A stretch of DNA of 64,000 bases, taken from Nucisporomicrobium flavum (GTDB taxonomy: Bacteria; Actinomycetota; Actinomycetes; Mycobacteriales; Micromonosporaceae). The stretch spans positions 372,001-436,000 of the forward strand of contig NZ_JADMLH010000002.1 of assembly GCF_016464385.1 (NCBI RefSeq). The letters run 5' to 3'. Shown in pieces: positions 7,992 through 16,615 of the stretch; positions within the stretch are counted from its first letter, which is position 1; each line of letters starts with the position of its first letter. The notes beneath the pieces were generated by a model, which made no database searches, had not been told where the DNA came from, and saw only the letters and a list, made by a program, of their open reading frames with translations. Both the position numbers and the translations under genes were made by a program.

Positions 7992-8683
7992 GCGCGGCTC
8001 CCCTGGTCGTCGTGGCCCTCGTCTTCGAGTTCGGCCGGTTCCGGTGAGCGCTTAGCGGCAAGCCCCAGCTCGGCTCGCGCCGCCTCGATGGCGGTGCGGG
8101 CGTCGGTGAGTTCGATCGGCGGCCGCTGGGCGGCGACGGCCAGGGCGGCCTCCCGGGCGGCGTCCTCGCGGGCGGCGGCCGCGGCGACCCGGTCGGCGAT
8201 CGTGCCGCCGCCCTGGCGCAGCGCGCTGGCCCGTTCCTCGTTCATGGCGTCGACGCCCCGGGCGGCGTTGCGCGCCTTCGACGTCACCGCCATCTCGTCG
8301 ATCGTGTTCTGGTCGACGGTCAGGTCGTGGCGGCGTACGGCCTCGGCGTGCCGTTCGGCGAGCATCTCCACCGCCCGGCGCCGCTTGGCGGCGTCGGCCA
8401 GGTCGGCGACCTTCTCCTGGGTCCGCTCCTCGGCGTCGGTGACCATCCGGTGCGCGCCGGACAGCGTGGCGGCCAGCGACTGGCGGGCCACCATCGAGGC
8501 GACCATGGCGCGGGCGGTGCCCTCGCTGGGGGCGTCCGCCCCGGCCAGGTCCAGCTGCCGGCGCTTGACCAGCGCCTGGGCGTCGCGGATCTCCTGGCGG
8601 GACTGGATGACGGCGCCGCGGGCGGCGTCCTCCTGGGCCTTGCGTGCGCGCAGCACGGGGCCGAGCCGGAACAAGCGATTCAC
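7988..8683 (-). CDS. fliJ: Flagellar export protein FliJ
   Basis: FliJ is the central stalk of the FliI ATPase in the export apparatus. The 231-residue, almost fully helical product starts MNRLFRLGPVLRARKAQEDAARG and is rich in Ala, Arg, Glu and Gln, the coiled-coil composition of FliJ. It is longer than the usual ~150 residues. The GTG start follows GGGAGG. It is separated from fliI by an SDR/regulator pair and has its own promoter. Sequence identity in this family is low, so assignment rests on composition, N-terminus and place. Confidence 0.8.
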   Translation of the reverse strand: MNRLFRLGPVLRARKAQEDAARGAVIQSRQEIRDAQALVKRRQLDLAGADAPSEGTARAMVASMVARQSLAATLSGAHRMVTDAEERTQEKVADLADAAKRRRAVEMLAERHAEAVRRHDLTVDQNTIDEMAVTSKARNAARGVDAMNEERASALRQGGGTIADRVAAAAAREDAAREAALAVAAQRPPIELTDARTAIEAARAELGLAAKRSPEPAELEDEGHDDQGSRA

Positions 8684-8715
8684 GAGACCTCCCAGAAAAT
8701 GCCGTCACCGTCCCG

Positions 8716-8741
8716 GTCGGCCCGTTCGCGGGCCCGCTGAG
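8716..8741 (-). promoter_or_regulatory. FliA-type promoter of fliJ-muramidase-fliK
   Basis: CTCA (8741-8738), 16 bases, GCCGAC (8721-8716) on the minus strand, about 33 bases before the fliJ GTG. It shows that fliJ is not dependent on transcription from fliI. Confidence 0.6.
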
Positions 8742-8786
8742 CGGCTGCACCCGAGCTGCACCCGGCCCGCCTCAGGGGCAGCCGGG

Positions 8787-9680
8787 TCAGAGGTAGCTGA
8801 TGCCGGTCAGCTCCTCGGCGGCGGACCACAGGCGCCTGCCGACGGCCGGGTCGGCGGCTTCGGCGCTGGGCCGGACCTCGGTGACCCGGCCGCGCATCTC
8901 CAAGAAGCCTGCCGGCCCGAAGAACTGGCCGCCGCGCAGCCCGGGCGCGGTGGCGGCGCGCAGTTGCGGGGCGGCGCCGTGCTCCACCGGCTGGGTGAAC
9001 AGCAGGCCCAGCTCGGCGAGGATGCGCCCCGGCAGGCCGCTGTCCTCCCAGGCGCGGGGCGTCAGGTTCGTCCGTGAGACGCCGGGATGCGCGAGCACGC
9101 CGAGGATCGGGGAACCGGCGGCCCGCAGGCGGCGGTCCAGTTCGAGGCCGAAGACCGTGGTGGCGAGCTTCGACACACCGTACGCGCGGGCGGCTTTGTA
9201 GGTACGTTGCGACATGAGGTCGTCGAAGTCGAGGTGGGCCCGCTTGTGGGTGATCGAGCTGACGTTCACGACCCGGGGCGCCGGAGCCGCGGCGAGACCG
9301 TCGAGCAGCAGGCCGGTCAGGGCGAAGTGGCCGAGCATGTTCGTGCCCAGGTGCAGCTCGAAGCCGTCCGCGGTGGTCCGGCGCCGGCCGAGCAGCACCA
9401 GCCCGGCGTTGTTGATCAGCAGGTCGACGGCCGGGTGGTCGGCGTGCAGCTTGGCGGCGAAGGCGCGGACGGACGCCAGCGACGCCAGGTCCAGCTCGCG
9501 CACCTCCACCTCCCCGCCGATCGTCCGGGCCGCCTCCGCGCCGGCGGCGGTGTTGCGTACGGCGAGGACGACGCGGGCACCGGCACGGGCCAGCGCGGTG
9601 GCGGTGATGAGTCCGAGGCCGGAGTTCGCGCCGGTGACGACGGCGATGCGGCCGCGCTGGTCAGGGATGTCAGTGGTCAT
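8787..9680 (-). CDS. Short-chain dehydrogenase/reductase
   Basis: This 297-residue SDR has the NAD(P)-binding motif TGANSGLG near the N-terminus, NNAG, a catalytic Ser in VNVSS and YGVSK. It resembles the retinol-dehydrogenase-like or WW-domain oxidoreductase-like SDRs of actinobacteria; the substrate cannot be told. It is transcribed away from the XRE regulator at 9781 with a 100-base shared promoter region, a common arrangement for a regulator and its target. It has no known flagellar role and interrupts the run of fli genes. Confidence 0.85.
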   Translation of the reverse strand: MTTDIPDQRGRIAVVTGANSGLGLITATALARAGARVVLAVRNTAAGAEAARTIGGEVEVRELDLASLASVRAFAAKLHADHPAVDLLINNAGLVLLGRRRTTADGFELHLGTNMLGHFALTGLLLDGLAAAPAPRVVNVSSITHKRAHLDFDDLMSQRTYKAARAYGVSKLATTVFGLELDRRLRAAGSPILGVLAHPGVSRTNLTPRAWEDSGLPGRILAELGLLFTQPVEHGAAPQLRAATAPGLRGGQFFGPAGFLEMRGRVTEVRPSAEAADPAVGRRLWSAAEELTGISYL

Positions 9681-9780
9681 GTGGCGACGCTAGGGGCGCG
9701 ACGGCGTGCTCCCGTCGTACCGATGTGCCTAGGACTGCGGGACCTACCTTCCCCCAGGCTCGGGGCGGCACACTGGCGGC

Positions 9781-10650
9781 ATGACCGGCACCCATCCGTA
9801 CGCCCGAGAGCTCGGGGATTTCCTGCGCGCCCGCCGCAGCCGGCTGCGTCCGGAGGACGTCGGCCTCGAGCCGGGCGGCCGGCGGCGCGTGACCGGGCTG
9901 CGGCGCGAGGAGCTGGCCCTCCTGGCCGGCCTGAGCACCGACTACTACCAGCGGATGGAGCAGGGCCGGGAGGTACGCCCCTCCGACGACGTCCTGGACG
10001 CGCTCGCCGCCGCGTTCGACCTGGCCGACGAGGAGCGCCGGCACCTCTTCACGCTGGCCCGTGCCGCGCGCCGGCCCGCACCCACCGAGGTCCACCGGGA
10101 TCCGGAACGCGTGCCCGACAGCACCCGGCGGCTGCTGCGCGTGATGGGTACGCCGGCCGTCGTCCTGGGGCGGCACCTCGACGTGCTGGCGTGGAACGAC
10201 ATGGCCGAGGCGCTGCTCGGCGATCCGGTCGGCGTTCCGCCCGGGCGGCTCAACATGCTGCTGCTGATGTTCGACGACGCGCACACCGGCGACCGGCAGT
10301 GCCCGGACTGGGAACAGCAGGCCCTCGACTACATCGGCATGATGCGCGCCGCGGTCGCGACCGATCCCACCCATCCGCGCGCCACCGCGATCGTCGGCGA
10401 GCTGAGCATCCGCAGCCCCGAGTTCCGGCGGCTGTGGGGCCGCCACGACGTCCGGGAGTCGGTCAGCGGCAGCAAGACGTTCCGGATCCCCGAGGTCGGC
10501 GACATCGTCCTGGACTGGGACACGTATCCGCTGCCGGGCGACCCCGGTCCGGTCATGCTGGTCTTCACCGCCGAGCCGGGCAGCGCGGACGCGGACCGCC
10601 TCCAGCTGCTGGCCGCGCTGCACGCCACCCGGGTCAGGAAGCCGCGATGA
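9781..10650 (+). CDS. XRE-family regulator with MmyB-like ligand domain
   Basis: The 289-residue product has an N-terminal helix-turn-helix (LRREELALLAGLSTDYYQRMEQGR, about residues 40-65, here given as key segment REELALLAGLSTDYYQRME) and a C-terminal MmyB/PAS-like domain with VLAWNDMAEALLG and LSIRSPEFRRLWGRHDVRE. Such proteins usually repress a divergent oxidoreductase gene. Its 3' end overlaps the 3' end of fliI by 17 bases in convergent orientation. It is the likely regulator of the SDR gene at 8787-9680. Confidence 0.85.
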   Translation: MTGTHPYARELGDFLRARRSRLRPEDVGLEPGGRRRVTGLRREELALLAGLSTDYYQRMEQGREVRPSDDVLDALAAAFDLADEERRHLFTLARAARRPAPTEVHRDPERVPDSTRRLLRVMGTPAVVLGRHLDVLAWNDMAEALLGDPVGVPPGRLNMLLLMFDDAHTGDRQCPDWEQQALDYIGMMRAAVATDPTHPRATAIVGELSIRSPEFRRLWGRHDVRESVSGSKTFRIPEVGDIVLDWDTYPLPGDPGPVMLVFTAEPGSADADRLQLLAALHATRVRKPR

Positions 10651-11941
10651 CCTGGCGCAGCTGTGCCCAGGCCTGGTCCACGCCGACCTTCTCGTCGAGC
10701 CCCTGACGCAGGAACGCGGTGATCTGCGGCCAGATCGCCGCGGCCCGGTCGGCCTCCGGGTTGGTGCCCGGGACGTACGCGCCGATCTCGACCAGCTCGC
10801 GGACCTCGCGGTGGGCGGCCATCAGGCGGCGCAGTTCCGTCGCGTCGCTGCGCTGCTCCGCGGTGGTGATCCTGTTCGCCACCCGGGAGATCGAGTCGAG
10901 CGCCTGGATGCTGGGGAAGTGGCCGGCCGTGGCGAGCTTGCGGTCCAGCACGATGTGGCCGTCCAGGATGGAGCGGGCCGCGTCGGCGATCGGCTCGTTG
11001 TGGTCGTCGCCCTCCACCAGCACGGTGTAGAGGCCGGTGATGCTGCCCCGGGCGCCCGGGCCGGCGCGTTCCAGCAGCGAGGCCAGCATCGCGAAGACCG
11101 ACGGCGGGTAGCCGCGGGTGGCGGGCGGCTCGCCGACGGAAAGGCCGACCTCGCGCTGGGCCATCGCCGCGCGGGTCACGCTGTCCATCATCAGCAGCAC
11201 GTCGCCGCCCTCGTCGCGGAAGTACTCGGCGATGCGGGTCGCGACCGAGCCGGCGCGCAGGCGGACCAGCGGGGGCGTGTCGGAGGTCGCGATCACCACC
11301 ACCGAGCGGGCCAGCCCCTCCGGGCCGAGGTCGTGCTCGATGAACTCACGGACCTCGCGGCCGCGCTCGCCGACCAGGGCCACCACGTTCAGCTCGGCCG
11401 TGGTGCCGCGCGTGATCATGCTCATCAACGTGCTCTTGCCGACGCCCGAGCCGGCGAAGATGCCGATGCGCTGGCCGCGGCCGCAGGGCACGAGCGTGTC
11501 CAGGACCCGTACGCCCAGTGGCATCGGTGCGTCCACGAGCTGGCGTTCCATCGCCGAGGGTGGCGCGGCGTCGATGCCGACCATCTCGCCCTTCAGCGGC
11601 GGGCCGCCGTCCATCGGCCGTCCCAGCCCGTCGAGGATCCGCCCGCGCAGGTCGGGCCCGACCGCCACCCGCAGCGGGCCACCCGTGGAGACCACCGGCG
11701 TACCGGTGCTCAGCCCCGCGATCGGGCCGAGTGGCAGGCAGGACAGCCTTTCCCCGTCGAGCGCGGCGACCTCGGCCAGTACCGCCTCGTCGCCCTCGCC
11801 CATCTGCAGGAGGTCGCCGACGCGTGCCTCCAGCCCGCTCACCGTGACCCGCAGGCCCACCGCGCCCGTCACCTTGCCCCGGGTGAGCGGCTGGGCCGCC
11901 GACAGCGCGGCGTTGATCCGGTTGCGGAAGACGTCGGTCAC
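10634..11941 (-). CDS. fliI: Flagellum-specific ATPase FliI
   Basis: FliI powers type III export of flagellar subunits. The 435-residue product carries Walker A in GIFAGSGVGKSTLM (about residues 165-178), the block VVALVGERGREVREFIE, Walker B VLLMMDSVTR and GEPPATRGYPPSVF, all typical of the FliI/ATP-synthase beta family. The GTG start overlaps the fliH stop (GTGA). It is the last gene of the flgB-to-fliI unit; downstream transcription meets the convergent regulator gene. Confidence 0.95.
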   Translation of the reverse strand: MTDVFRNRINAALSAAQPLTRGKVTGAVGLRVTVSGLEARVGDLLQMGEGDEAVLAEVAALDGERLSCLPLGPIAGLSTGTPVVSTGGPLRVAVGPDLRGRILDGLGRPMDGGPPLKGEMVGIDAAPPSAMERQLVDAPMPLGVRVLDTLVPCGRGQRIGIFAGSGVGKSTLMSMITRGTTAELNVVALVGERGREVREFIEHDLGPEGLARSVVVIATSDTPPLVRLRAGSVATRIAEYFRDEGGDVLLMMDSVTRAAMAQREVGLSVGEPPATRGYPPSVFAMLASLLERAGPGARGSITGLYTVLVEGDDHNEPIADAARSILDGHIVLDRKLATAGHFPSIQALDSISRVANRITTAEQRSDATELRRLMAAHREVRELVEIGAYVPGTNPEADRAAAIWPQITAFLRQGLDEKVGVDQAWAQLRQVIAAS

Positions 11942-12612
11942 AGGCGGAGGGCTTCCTTTGCTCGGGCGACGGCCGCGGCGATGGACGCGTCCACCGTGGT
12001 GGTGCCGGTCTCCGCGACGGCGTCGCCGGGCCGCAGGGCGGGATCGGGGCGCAGGTGCACCGGCCGACCCTCGTAGTTGTAGTCGGCGTCGGTTGCCGTA
12101 CCGGTCAGATTGGCGAAATCGTCGGGATGCAGGCTCACCACGACGTCGCCGAAATCCGGTGCGGCGCTCATGGCCCGGCGCAGGGCCGCCGCGGCCCGCC
12201 CCTCCGGGTCGTCCATCGCCCTGCCCACGATGGCCTCGGCCAGCTCGAACGCGTGCGCCAGGACCGCTTCCTGCAGCTCGTGCAGGGTCGGCATCAGCTG
12301 CGTCTCCAGGTTGGTCACGGCCCGGCCGAGCGCGTTGACCGCCTGCGCCAGCGCCGCGGCGCGCCGCTGGTCGTGCGCCTGTTCCAGGGCCCGCGCCCGC
12401 TCGGCGGCCGCCTGGGCCTCCATCGCGGCGGCCCGCTGGCCCTGCGCCCAGCCCTCGGCATAGCCGGCCGTACGGGCCTCCTGCTTAGCGCGTTCCACGG
12501 GAGCGCTGTCCATGGGTACGGCACGCCGCAGGTCCACGCCGAACCGGGCGGCGGCGGCGGACTCGGCCACCGTGCCGCGCAGTACCGGGCCCTCCTCAGA
12601 CGATGAGCTCAT
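11938..12612 (-). CDS. fliH: Flagellar assembly protein FliH
   Basis: FliH binds FliI and links it to the C-ring. The 224-residue product has a polar N-terminus, a central Ala/Glu/Arg-rich helical stretch including GYAEGWAQGQRAAAMEAQAA (the GxxxG-type region of FliH) and a C-terminal domain with ELAEAIVGRAM and VVSLHPDDFANL. The ATG at 12612 overlaps the fliG 3' end and follows GGTGAGG; an ATG-like start four codons upstream is possible. Length is typical. Confidence 0.85.
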   Translation of the reverse strand: MSSSSEEGPVLRGTVAESAAAARFGVDLRRAVPMDSAPVERAKQEARTAGYAEGWAQGQRAAAMEAQAAAERARALEQAHDQRRAAALAQAVNALGRAVTNLETQLMPTLHELQEAVLAHAFELAEAIVGRAMDDPEGRAAAALRRAMSAAPDFGDVVVSLHPDDFANLTGTATDADYNYEGRPVHLRPDPALRPGDAVAETGTTTVDASIAAAVARAKEALRL

Positions 12613-13621
12613 CGGCCTCACCACCGCGCTGGATCTCGATCTGGCCGGAGTCCTCGAGCGAGCGGATCACCGAGACGATCTTCTGCTGGGACTCCTCGAC
12701 CATGCGCACCTTGACCGGGCCCATGAGGTCCATCTCCTCGAGCAGGTTCTCCCGGCCGCGCTCGGACAGGTTGCTGGTGACCTTGTCGCGGACCGGCTCC
12801 GCCACGCCCTTGAGCGCGGTGGCCAGGTCCGCGGGCTCGACCTGGCGCAGCACCAGCTGCACGGACCGGTCGTCGAGGTTCACGATGTCCTCGAACATGA
12901 ACATCCGCCGACGGATCTCCTCGGCGATCTCCGGGCTGCGCTTCTCCAGCGCCTCCAGGATGAGCCGCTCGGTGGTGCGGTCGGCGCGGTTGATGATGTC
13001 GACCAGCGGTCCCAGGCCCCCGACCGTGGACAGCTCGTCGGGCTGCAGCACGGTGGACAGCTTGCGCTGCAGGGCCAGCTCGACCTGGCGGATCACGTCG
13101 GGGGAGGTGCGGTCCATGACGGCGATGCGGTGCGCCACGTCGGACTGCACCTCCGGCGCCAGTCCGGACAGGATCGAGGACGCCAGCGCCGACGGGATGT
13201 GCGCCAGTACCAGCGCGATCGTCTGCGGGTGCTCGTACTGCACGTACGACAGCAGCTGCCGGGGGTCGGCGTGGCTGAGGAAGTTGAACGGCATGTCGGT
13301 CATCGAGGCCTGCAGCCGGTCGAGGATCAGCTGCGCCCGTTCCGAGCCCAGCGATGCCTCGAGCAGCTCACGGGCGTACGCCATGCCGCCCGCGCCGGCG
13401 TGCTTGGTCGTCGCCAGCGCGTAGAACTCGTCGATGACGTCGACGACCACCTCGGGTTCGAGCTTGCCGAGCCGGGCGATCTCGGCCGACAGCTCCTCGA
13501 CCTCGCTCTCGCTCATGTTCGCGAGCACCCGGGTCGAGTACTCCTTGCCCATGCGCACCAGCAGGATGGCGGCCTTGCGCAGGCCGGTCATCGTATTCGT
13601 GCTCAATGCCGGTGTCGTCAA
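12596..13621 (-). CDS. fliG: Flagellar motor switch protein FliG
   Basis: FliG is the rotor protein contacted by MotA. The 341-residue product contains MTGLRKAAILLVRMG near the start, the middle-domain block EHPQTIALVLAHI and the C-terminal motor domain MFEDIVNLDDRSVQLVLRQVE, whose charged residues interact with the stator. The start is a TTG with AAGGAGG seven bases upstream; an ATG ten codons downstream has no ribosome site. It ends ELIV and overlaps fliH. Confidence 0.94.
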   Translation of the reverse strand: MTTPALSTNTMTGLRKAAILLVRMGKEYSTRVLANMSESEVEELSAEIARLGKLEPEVVVDVIDEFYALATTKHAGAGGMAYARELLEASLGSERAQLILDRLQASMTDMPFNFLSHADPRQLLSYVQYEHPQTIALVLAHIPSALASSILSGLAPEVQSDVAHRIAVMDRTSPDVIRQVELALQRKLSTVLQPDELSTVGGLGPLVDIINRADRTTERLILEALEKRSPEIAEEIRRRMFMFEDIVNLDDRSVQLVLRQVEPADLATALKGVAEPVRDKVTSNLSERGRENLLEEMDLMGPVKVRMVEESQQKIVSVIRSLEDSGQIEIQRGGEADELIV

Positions 13622-13666
13622 CGCGGTTCCTCCTTGAACCAGGGGGTGTGGGGGTCGGGCGGTGGG

Positions 13667-15265
13667 TCAGCGACCGGCGCCGAGCCAGCCCCGCAGCAGG
13701 GCGGCCATCTCCTCCGGCTGGTCCTCGACCATCTGCTCGATCTCCCGCTGCCGCTCCTCCAGCGCCTCGTGCGTGATGTTCGCGGCCTCGATCGCCGGCG
13801 ACGGGATCGCCGCGTTCAGCTCGGCCAGGCGCTGCGCCTCCAGGGCGGACTGCATCTCCTCGAGGTGCCGCAGCTCCGCCGGGGTCAGCGCCTTGCGCTT
13901 GCGCTGCTTCCGGCTCCAGCGCCAGGCCAGGAAGATCAGGAAGAGCACGACCAGCGCCATGGCGGCGGTCTTGATGAGCGACGTCTGCTTCGCCGTCTTC
14001 TCCGCGGCGGCCGAGGCGGCCAGGGCGTTCTGCGCGGCGGTGGCGGCCGAGGTGTCGAAGGCCATCGCGCTGACCGCCACGGTGTCGCCCCGGGTCGGGT
14101 CGACGCCGGCCGCGGCGCTGACGAGGGTCTGCACGTCGGCCTGGTTGACGGCACCGGCGGTGGTCGCGTCCAGCAGGACCGCGACATTCAGCCGCTTGAT
14201 GCTGCCCGGCGCCCGGTTCCGGGTCTCGGTGACCTCGTTGACCGAGTTGTTGCGGGTGATGGTGCTGTTCTCGTACTGGCCGGTGCCGGCGGTGCTCGTA
14301 CCGTTGGGCACCTGGATGTTGTCCGGGCCCAGCACGCCGCCGGTCCCGTTACCGTTGCCGTTGTACGCCTCCCGCTGGATCTGCTCGGAGAGCGCGGCGA
14401 CCGACGGGTCCGACGAGTACGTCTTGCTGGTCGTCTGGGTCTGGTCGAAGTCCAGCTCCGCGGTCGTGGTGACCACGGCGTGGCCGGGGCCGACGACGGC
14501 GTCGAGCATCTTCTGCAGCGACGAGTTGAGGCGGTTCTGGAAGGCGACGGTCTCCGAGTCGGAACCGCTGTCGCCGCCCGAGGACACCGGCGCGCCGTTG
14601 CCGCTCGACAGCACCTTGCCGTCCGCGCCCACCACGGTGACGTTGGTGGGGTCCAGCCCCTCGACGGACGAGGCGACGAGGTTCACGATCGCCTGCACGG
14701 TCTGGCCCGACAGCGGCTTGCTCGGCGAGGAGGCCACCAGCACGGAGGCGGTGGTCTTCTCCTGGTCGTCGGCGAAGACGTCCTTCTGCGGGATGACGAG
14801 GTTGACCGTTGCTGCCTCGACCCCGTCGATGCTCTTGATGGTGTTGGCCAGCTCGCCCTGCAGCGCCCGCTGGTAGTTCGTGTGCTGCATGAAGTCGCTG
14901 GTGGTGATCCCCTGCTTGTCGAGCAGGGCATAGCCGGTGTCGGCGTCGCCCGGGAGACCCTCGCCGGACATCTGCAGGCGCAGGTCGTACACCTGGTCCT
15001 GCGGCACCATGATCGTCGTGCCGCCGTTGGCCAGCTCGTACGGCGTGCCGGCCTTCTGCAGCGACTCGACGATCGCGGAGGCGTCCTTGCTCGACAGGTT
15101 GCTGAACAGGGCGGAGTACGAGGGCTTCGAGGCCCAGGTGGCGAAGAAGTAGCCGCCGATCACGAGGGCGAGCACCGCCGCGATCGTGACCGCCTTCTGT
15201 CCGGGGGTGAAGGACTTGAACGTGTCGCCGACCTTGCGTACGGGCGCGGGGAGACGGTCCGTCAT
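13667..15265 (-). CDS. fliF: Flagellar MS-ring protein FliF
   Basis: FliF forms the membrane ring that seeds the basal body. The 532-residue product has a first membrane helix at about 23-45 (AVTIAAVLALVIGGYFFATW), the YscJ/FliF ring-building domain (SKDASAIVESLQKAGTPYEL; GYALLDKQGITTSDFMQHTN) and a second membrane helix at about 440-460 (TAAMALVVLFLIFLAWRW), followed by a basic then acidic tail that should bind FliG. Order and length fit the family. No promoter of its own was seen in the 88-base gap to fliE. Confidence 0.95.
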   Translation of the reverse strand: MTDRLPAPVRKVGDTFKSFTPGQKAVTIAAVLALVIGGYFFATWASKPSYSALFSNLSSKDASAIVESLQKAGTPYELANGGTTIMVPQDQVYDLRLQMSGEGLPGDADTGYALLDKQGITTSDFMQHTNYQRALQGELANTIKSIDGVEAATVNLVIPQKDVFADDQEKTTASVLVASSPSKPLSGQTVQAIVNLVASSVEGLDPTNVTVVGADGKVLSSGNGAPVSSGGDSGSDSETVAFQNRLNSSLQKMLDAVVGPGHAVVTTTAELDFDQTQTTSKTYSSDPSVAALSEQIQREAYNGNGNGTGGVLGPDNIQVPNGTSTAGTGQYENSTITRNNSVNEVTETRNRAPGSIKRLNVAVLLDATTAGAVNQADVQTLVSAAAGVDPTRGDTVAVSAMAFDTSAATAAQNALAASAAAEKTAKQTSLIKTAAMALVVLFLIFLAWRWSRKQRKRKALTPAELRHLEEMQSALEAQRLAELNAAIPSPAIEAANITHEALEERQREIEQMVEDQPEEMAALLRGWLGAGR

Positions 15266-15353
15266 CTTAGGCTGAGCCCTTCTGGCATGCCCTCCTGGCC
15301 CTCGCCTGCCAGGCCGTCGTTCGCTGCCGGCAAGTGCCGCTCGGTGCAGTCGG

Positions 15354-15680
15354 TCATGCCTGCATCCTCATGATCTCCTGGAAGGCCTCGACGGCCTTGT
15401 TCCGGATCGCCATCGTCAGCTGCAGCCCGAGGGAGGCCTCGGTGGCCGCCATCGTGTACTGCGCCGGGTCCTGCAGGGTGCCGTTGGCCACCTGCACGCC
15501 CAGATCGCCGGCCTTGGACTGGGACGCCTGCACGCTCTCCAGACCCTTGGAGAGCATGCTGGCGAAGTCGGTGTTCACGCCGGTGGCGGCCGCGGTACCG
15601 GACGTGCCGCTGACCGCGTTCACGCCGGTCACGCCGCTGAGCCCGGTGACCGCGCCGATCGCGCCGATGGGAGACGTCAT
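15354..15680 (-). CDS. fliE: Flagellar hook-basal body complex protein FliE
   Basis: FliE is the adaptor between MS ring and rod. The 108-residue product has a Gly/Thr/Val-rich N-terminus and the conserved C-terminal helix EASLGLQLTMAIRNKAVEAF, typical of FliE. The ATG at 15680 lies two bases past the flgC stop, so translation is coupled. The in-frame codons further upstream read through flgC in another frame and were not used. Confidence 0.93.
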   Translation of the reverse strand: MTSPIGAIGAVTGLSGVTGVNAVSGTSGTAAATGVNTDFASMLSKGLESVQASQSKAGDLGVQVANGTLQDPAQYTMAATEASLGLQLTMAIRNKAVEAFQEIMRMQA

Positions 15681-15682
15681 GG

Positions 15683-16078
15683 TCAGGCCTTCCCGAGGTT
15701 GATCGCGGCCTGGTACGACTCCCGCGCCCGGTCGACGACGGAGAGGTTGGCCTGGTACGAGCGCTGCGCCATCATCAGCTGCGCCATCTGGCCGCCGAGG
15801 TCGATGTCCGGGCGGCGTACGTAGCCCTCGGTGTCGGCCAGCGGGTTGTCCGGCTCGTACGACAGCCGGCCTTCGGCGTTGCCGTACGCGATGCCGCCGA
15901 CCTGGGCGCCGTTGCCGTCCTGCGCCTCCTGGGCGACGACGTAGCGGGCCTGGAAGGCGTTCTCGGACGTCCGGCTGACGTTGTCGATGTTGGCGATGTT
16001 GTCGGACACGGCGTCGAGCCACTTGCGGTAGACCGTCACGCCGCTGCCCGCCACGCCGATCGCGTTGAAGGTGCTCAT
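15683..16078 (-). CDS. flgC: Proximal rod protein FlgC
   Basis: FlgC is a rod subunit. The 131-residue product shows MSTFNAIGVAGSGVTVYRKWLDAVSDNIAN at its start (rod/hook axial motif with SDNIANIDNV) and the C-terminal MAQLMMAQRSYQANLSVV motif. Length matches the family. It is placed between flgB and fliE, the standard flgB-flgC-fliE order, with only five bases after the flgB stop. Confidence 0.95.
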   Translation of the reverse strand: MSTFNAIGVAGSGVTVYRKWLDAVSDNIANIDNVSRTSENAFQARYVVAQEAQDGNGAQVGGIAYGNAEGRLSYEPDNPLADTEGYVRRPDIDLGGQMAQLMMAQRSYQANLSVVDRARESYQAAINLGKA

Positions 16079-16083
16079 CTAGC

Positions 16084-16431
16084 TCAGGCCCCCTTGATCG
16101 CGTCGCGGATCAGGCTGTACTTGCCGTCGAGAGCGCGGATCGCCAGCGAGTAGCGCATCGTGGTGTCGATGTGCGAGAGCGTCTCCTCGTCCAGGTTGAC
16201 GTTGTTGCCGTTCAGGCGCGTCGGCTCCAGCGAGTTCTGCACGCTCGGCGAGACCGACGAGGGCGACCGGCCGTTGGCGACGGCGCTGCTCAGCGCCTCC
16301 TCGAACTTGACCTTACGAGCCTGGTAGCCCGGAGTCTCGATGTTCGCGATGTTGTTGGCGATGGCGTTCTGCCGGGCGGACAGGCCGGCGACTGCGACGC
16401 GGAGCGAGGACGATGCGACGTCGTCGAACAC
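16084..16431 (-). CDS. flgB: Proximal rod protein FlgB
   Basis: FlgB is a rod subunit. I chose the GTG at 16431 because GGAAGGAA lies eight bases upstream and the FliA-type promoter lies further upstream; this gives 115 residues starting MFDDVASSSLRVAVAGLSAR. The axial motif NAIANNIANIETPGYQARK is clear, and the C-terminus has MRYSLAIRALDGKYSLIRDAI. A longer reading from 16566 would place the promoter inside the gene. It is first in the unit flgB-flgC-fliE-fliF-fliG-fliH-fliI. Confidence 0.93.
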   Translation of the reverse strand: MFDDVASSSLRVAVAGLSARQNAIANNIANIETPGYQARKVKFEEALSSAVANGRSPSSVSPSVQNSLEPTRLNGNNVNLDEETLSHIDTTMRYSLAIRALDGKYSLIRDAIKGA

Positions 16432-16509
16432 GGCAGCGGTTCCTTCCAGTGGATCGAGGTGCCGGTCCGTGGCGGTCGGGCCGAGCAATCCATTGCTCGT
16501 ACCTTTCGC

Positions 16510-16535
16510 TTCGGCCTGCCCGCCGATCCGCTGAG
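16510..16535 (-). promoter_or_regulatory. FliA-type promoter of the flgB-fliI unit
   Basis: CTCA (16535-16532), 16 bases, GCCGAA (16515-16510) on the minus strand. It is the only such match upstream of seven tightly packed genes, so it probably drives all of them. The -10 hexamer ends about 79 bases before the flgB GTG. Confidence 0.7.
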
Positions 16536-16564
16536 CGGCAAATGGTTGCCGCTCAGTTGCACGC

Positions 16565-16595
16565 AAAAACCCGGAACCCCCTCGGGGGGCCCGGG
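16565..16595 (-). terminator. Rho-independent terminator after the fliD-fliS unit
   Basis: On the minus strand a GC-rich stem (CCCGG with CCGGG, then CCCCC with GGGGG, around a CGA loop) is followed by TTTTT. It ends the unit running from fliD or fliC just upstream of the flgB promoter. Confidence 0.8.
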
Positions 16596-16615
16596 CCGGT
16601 GCGGTGGGGCTTACC

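Noticed and set aside
7991..8080. Cyclic-di-AMP riboswitch upstream of the NlpC/P60-SLT gene
   Set aside because: The gene overlaps fliJ, leaving no room for a leader; no riboswitch core was seen.
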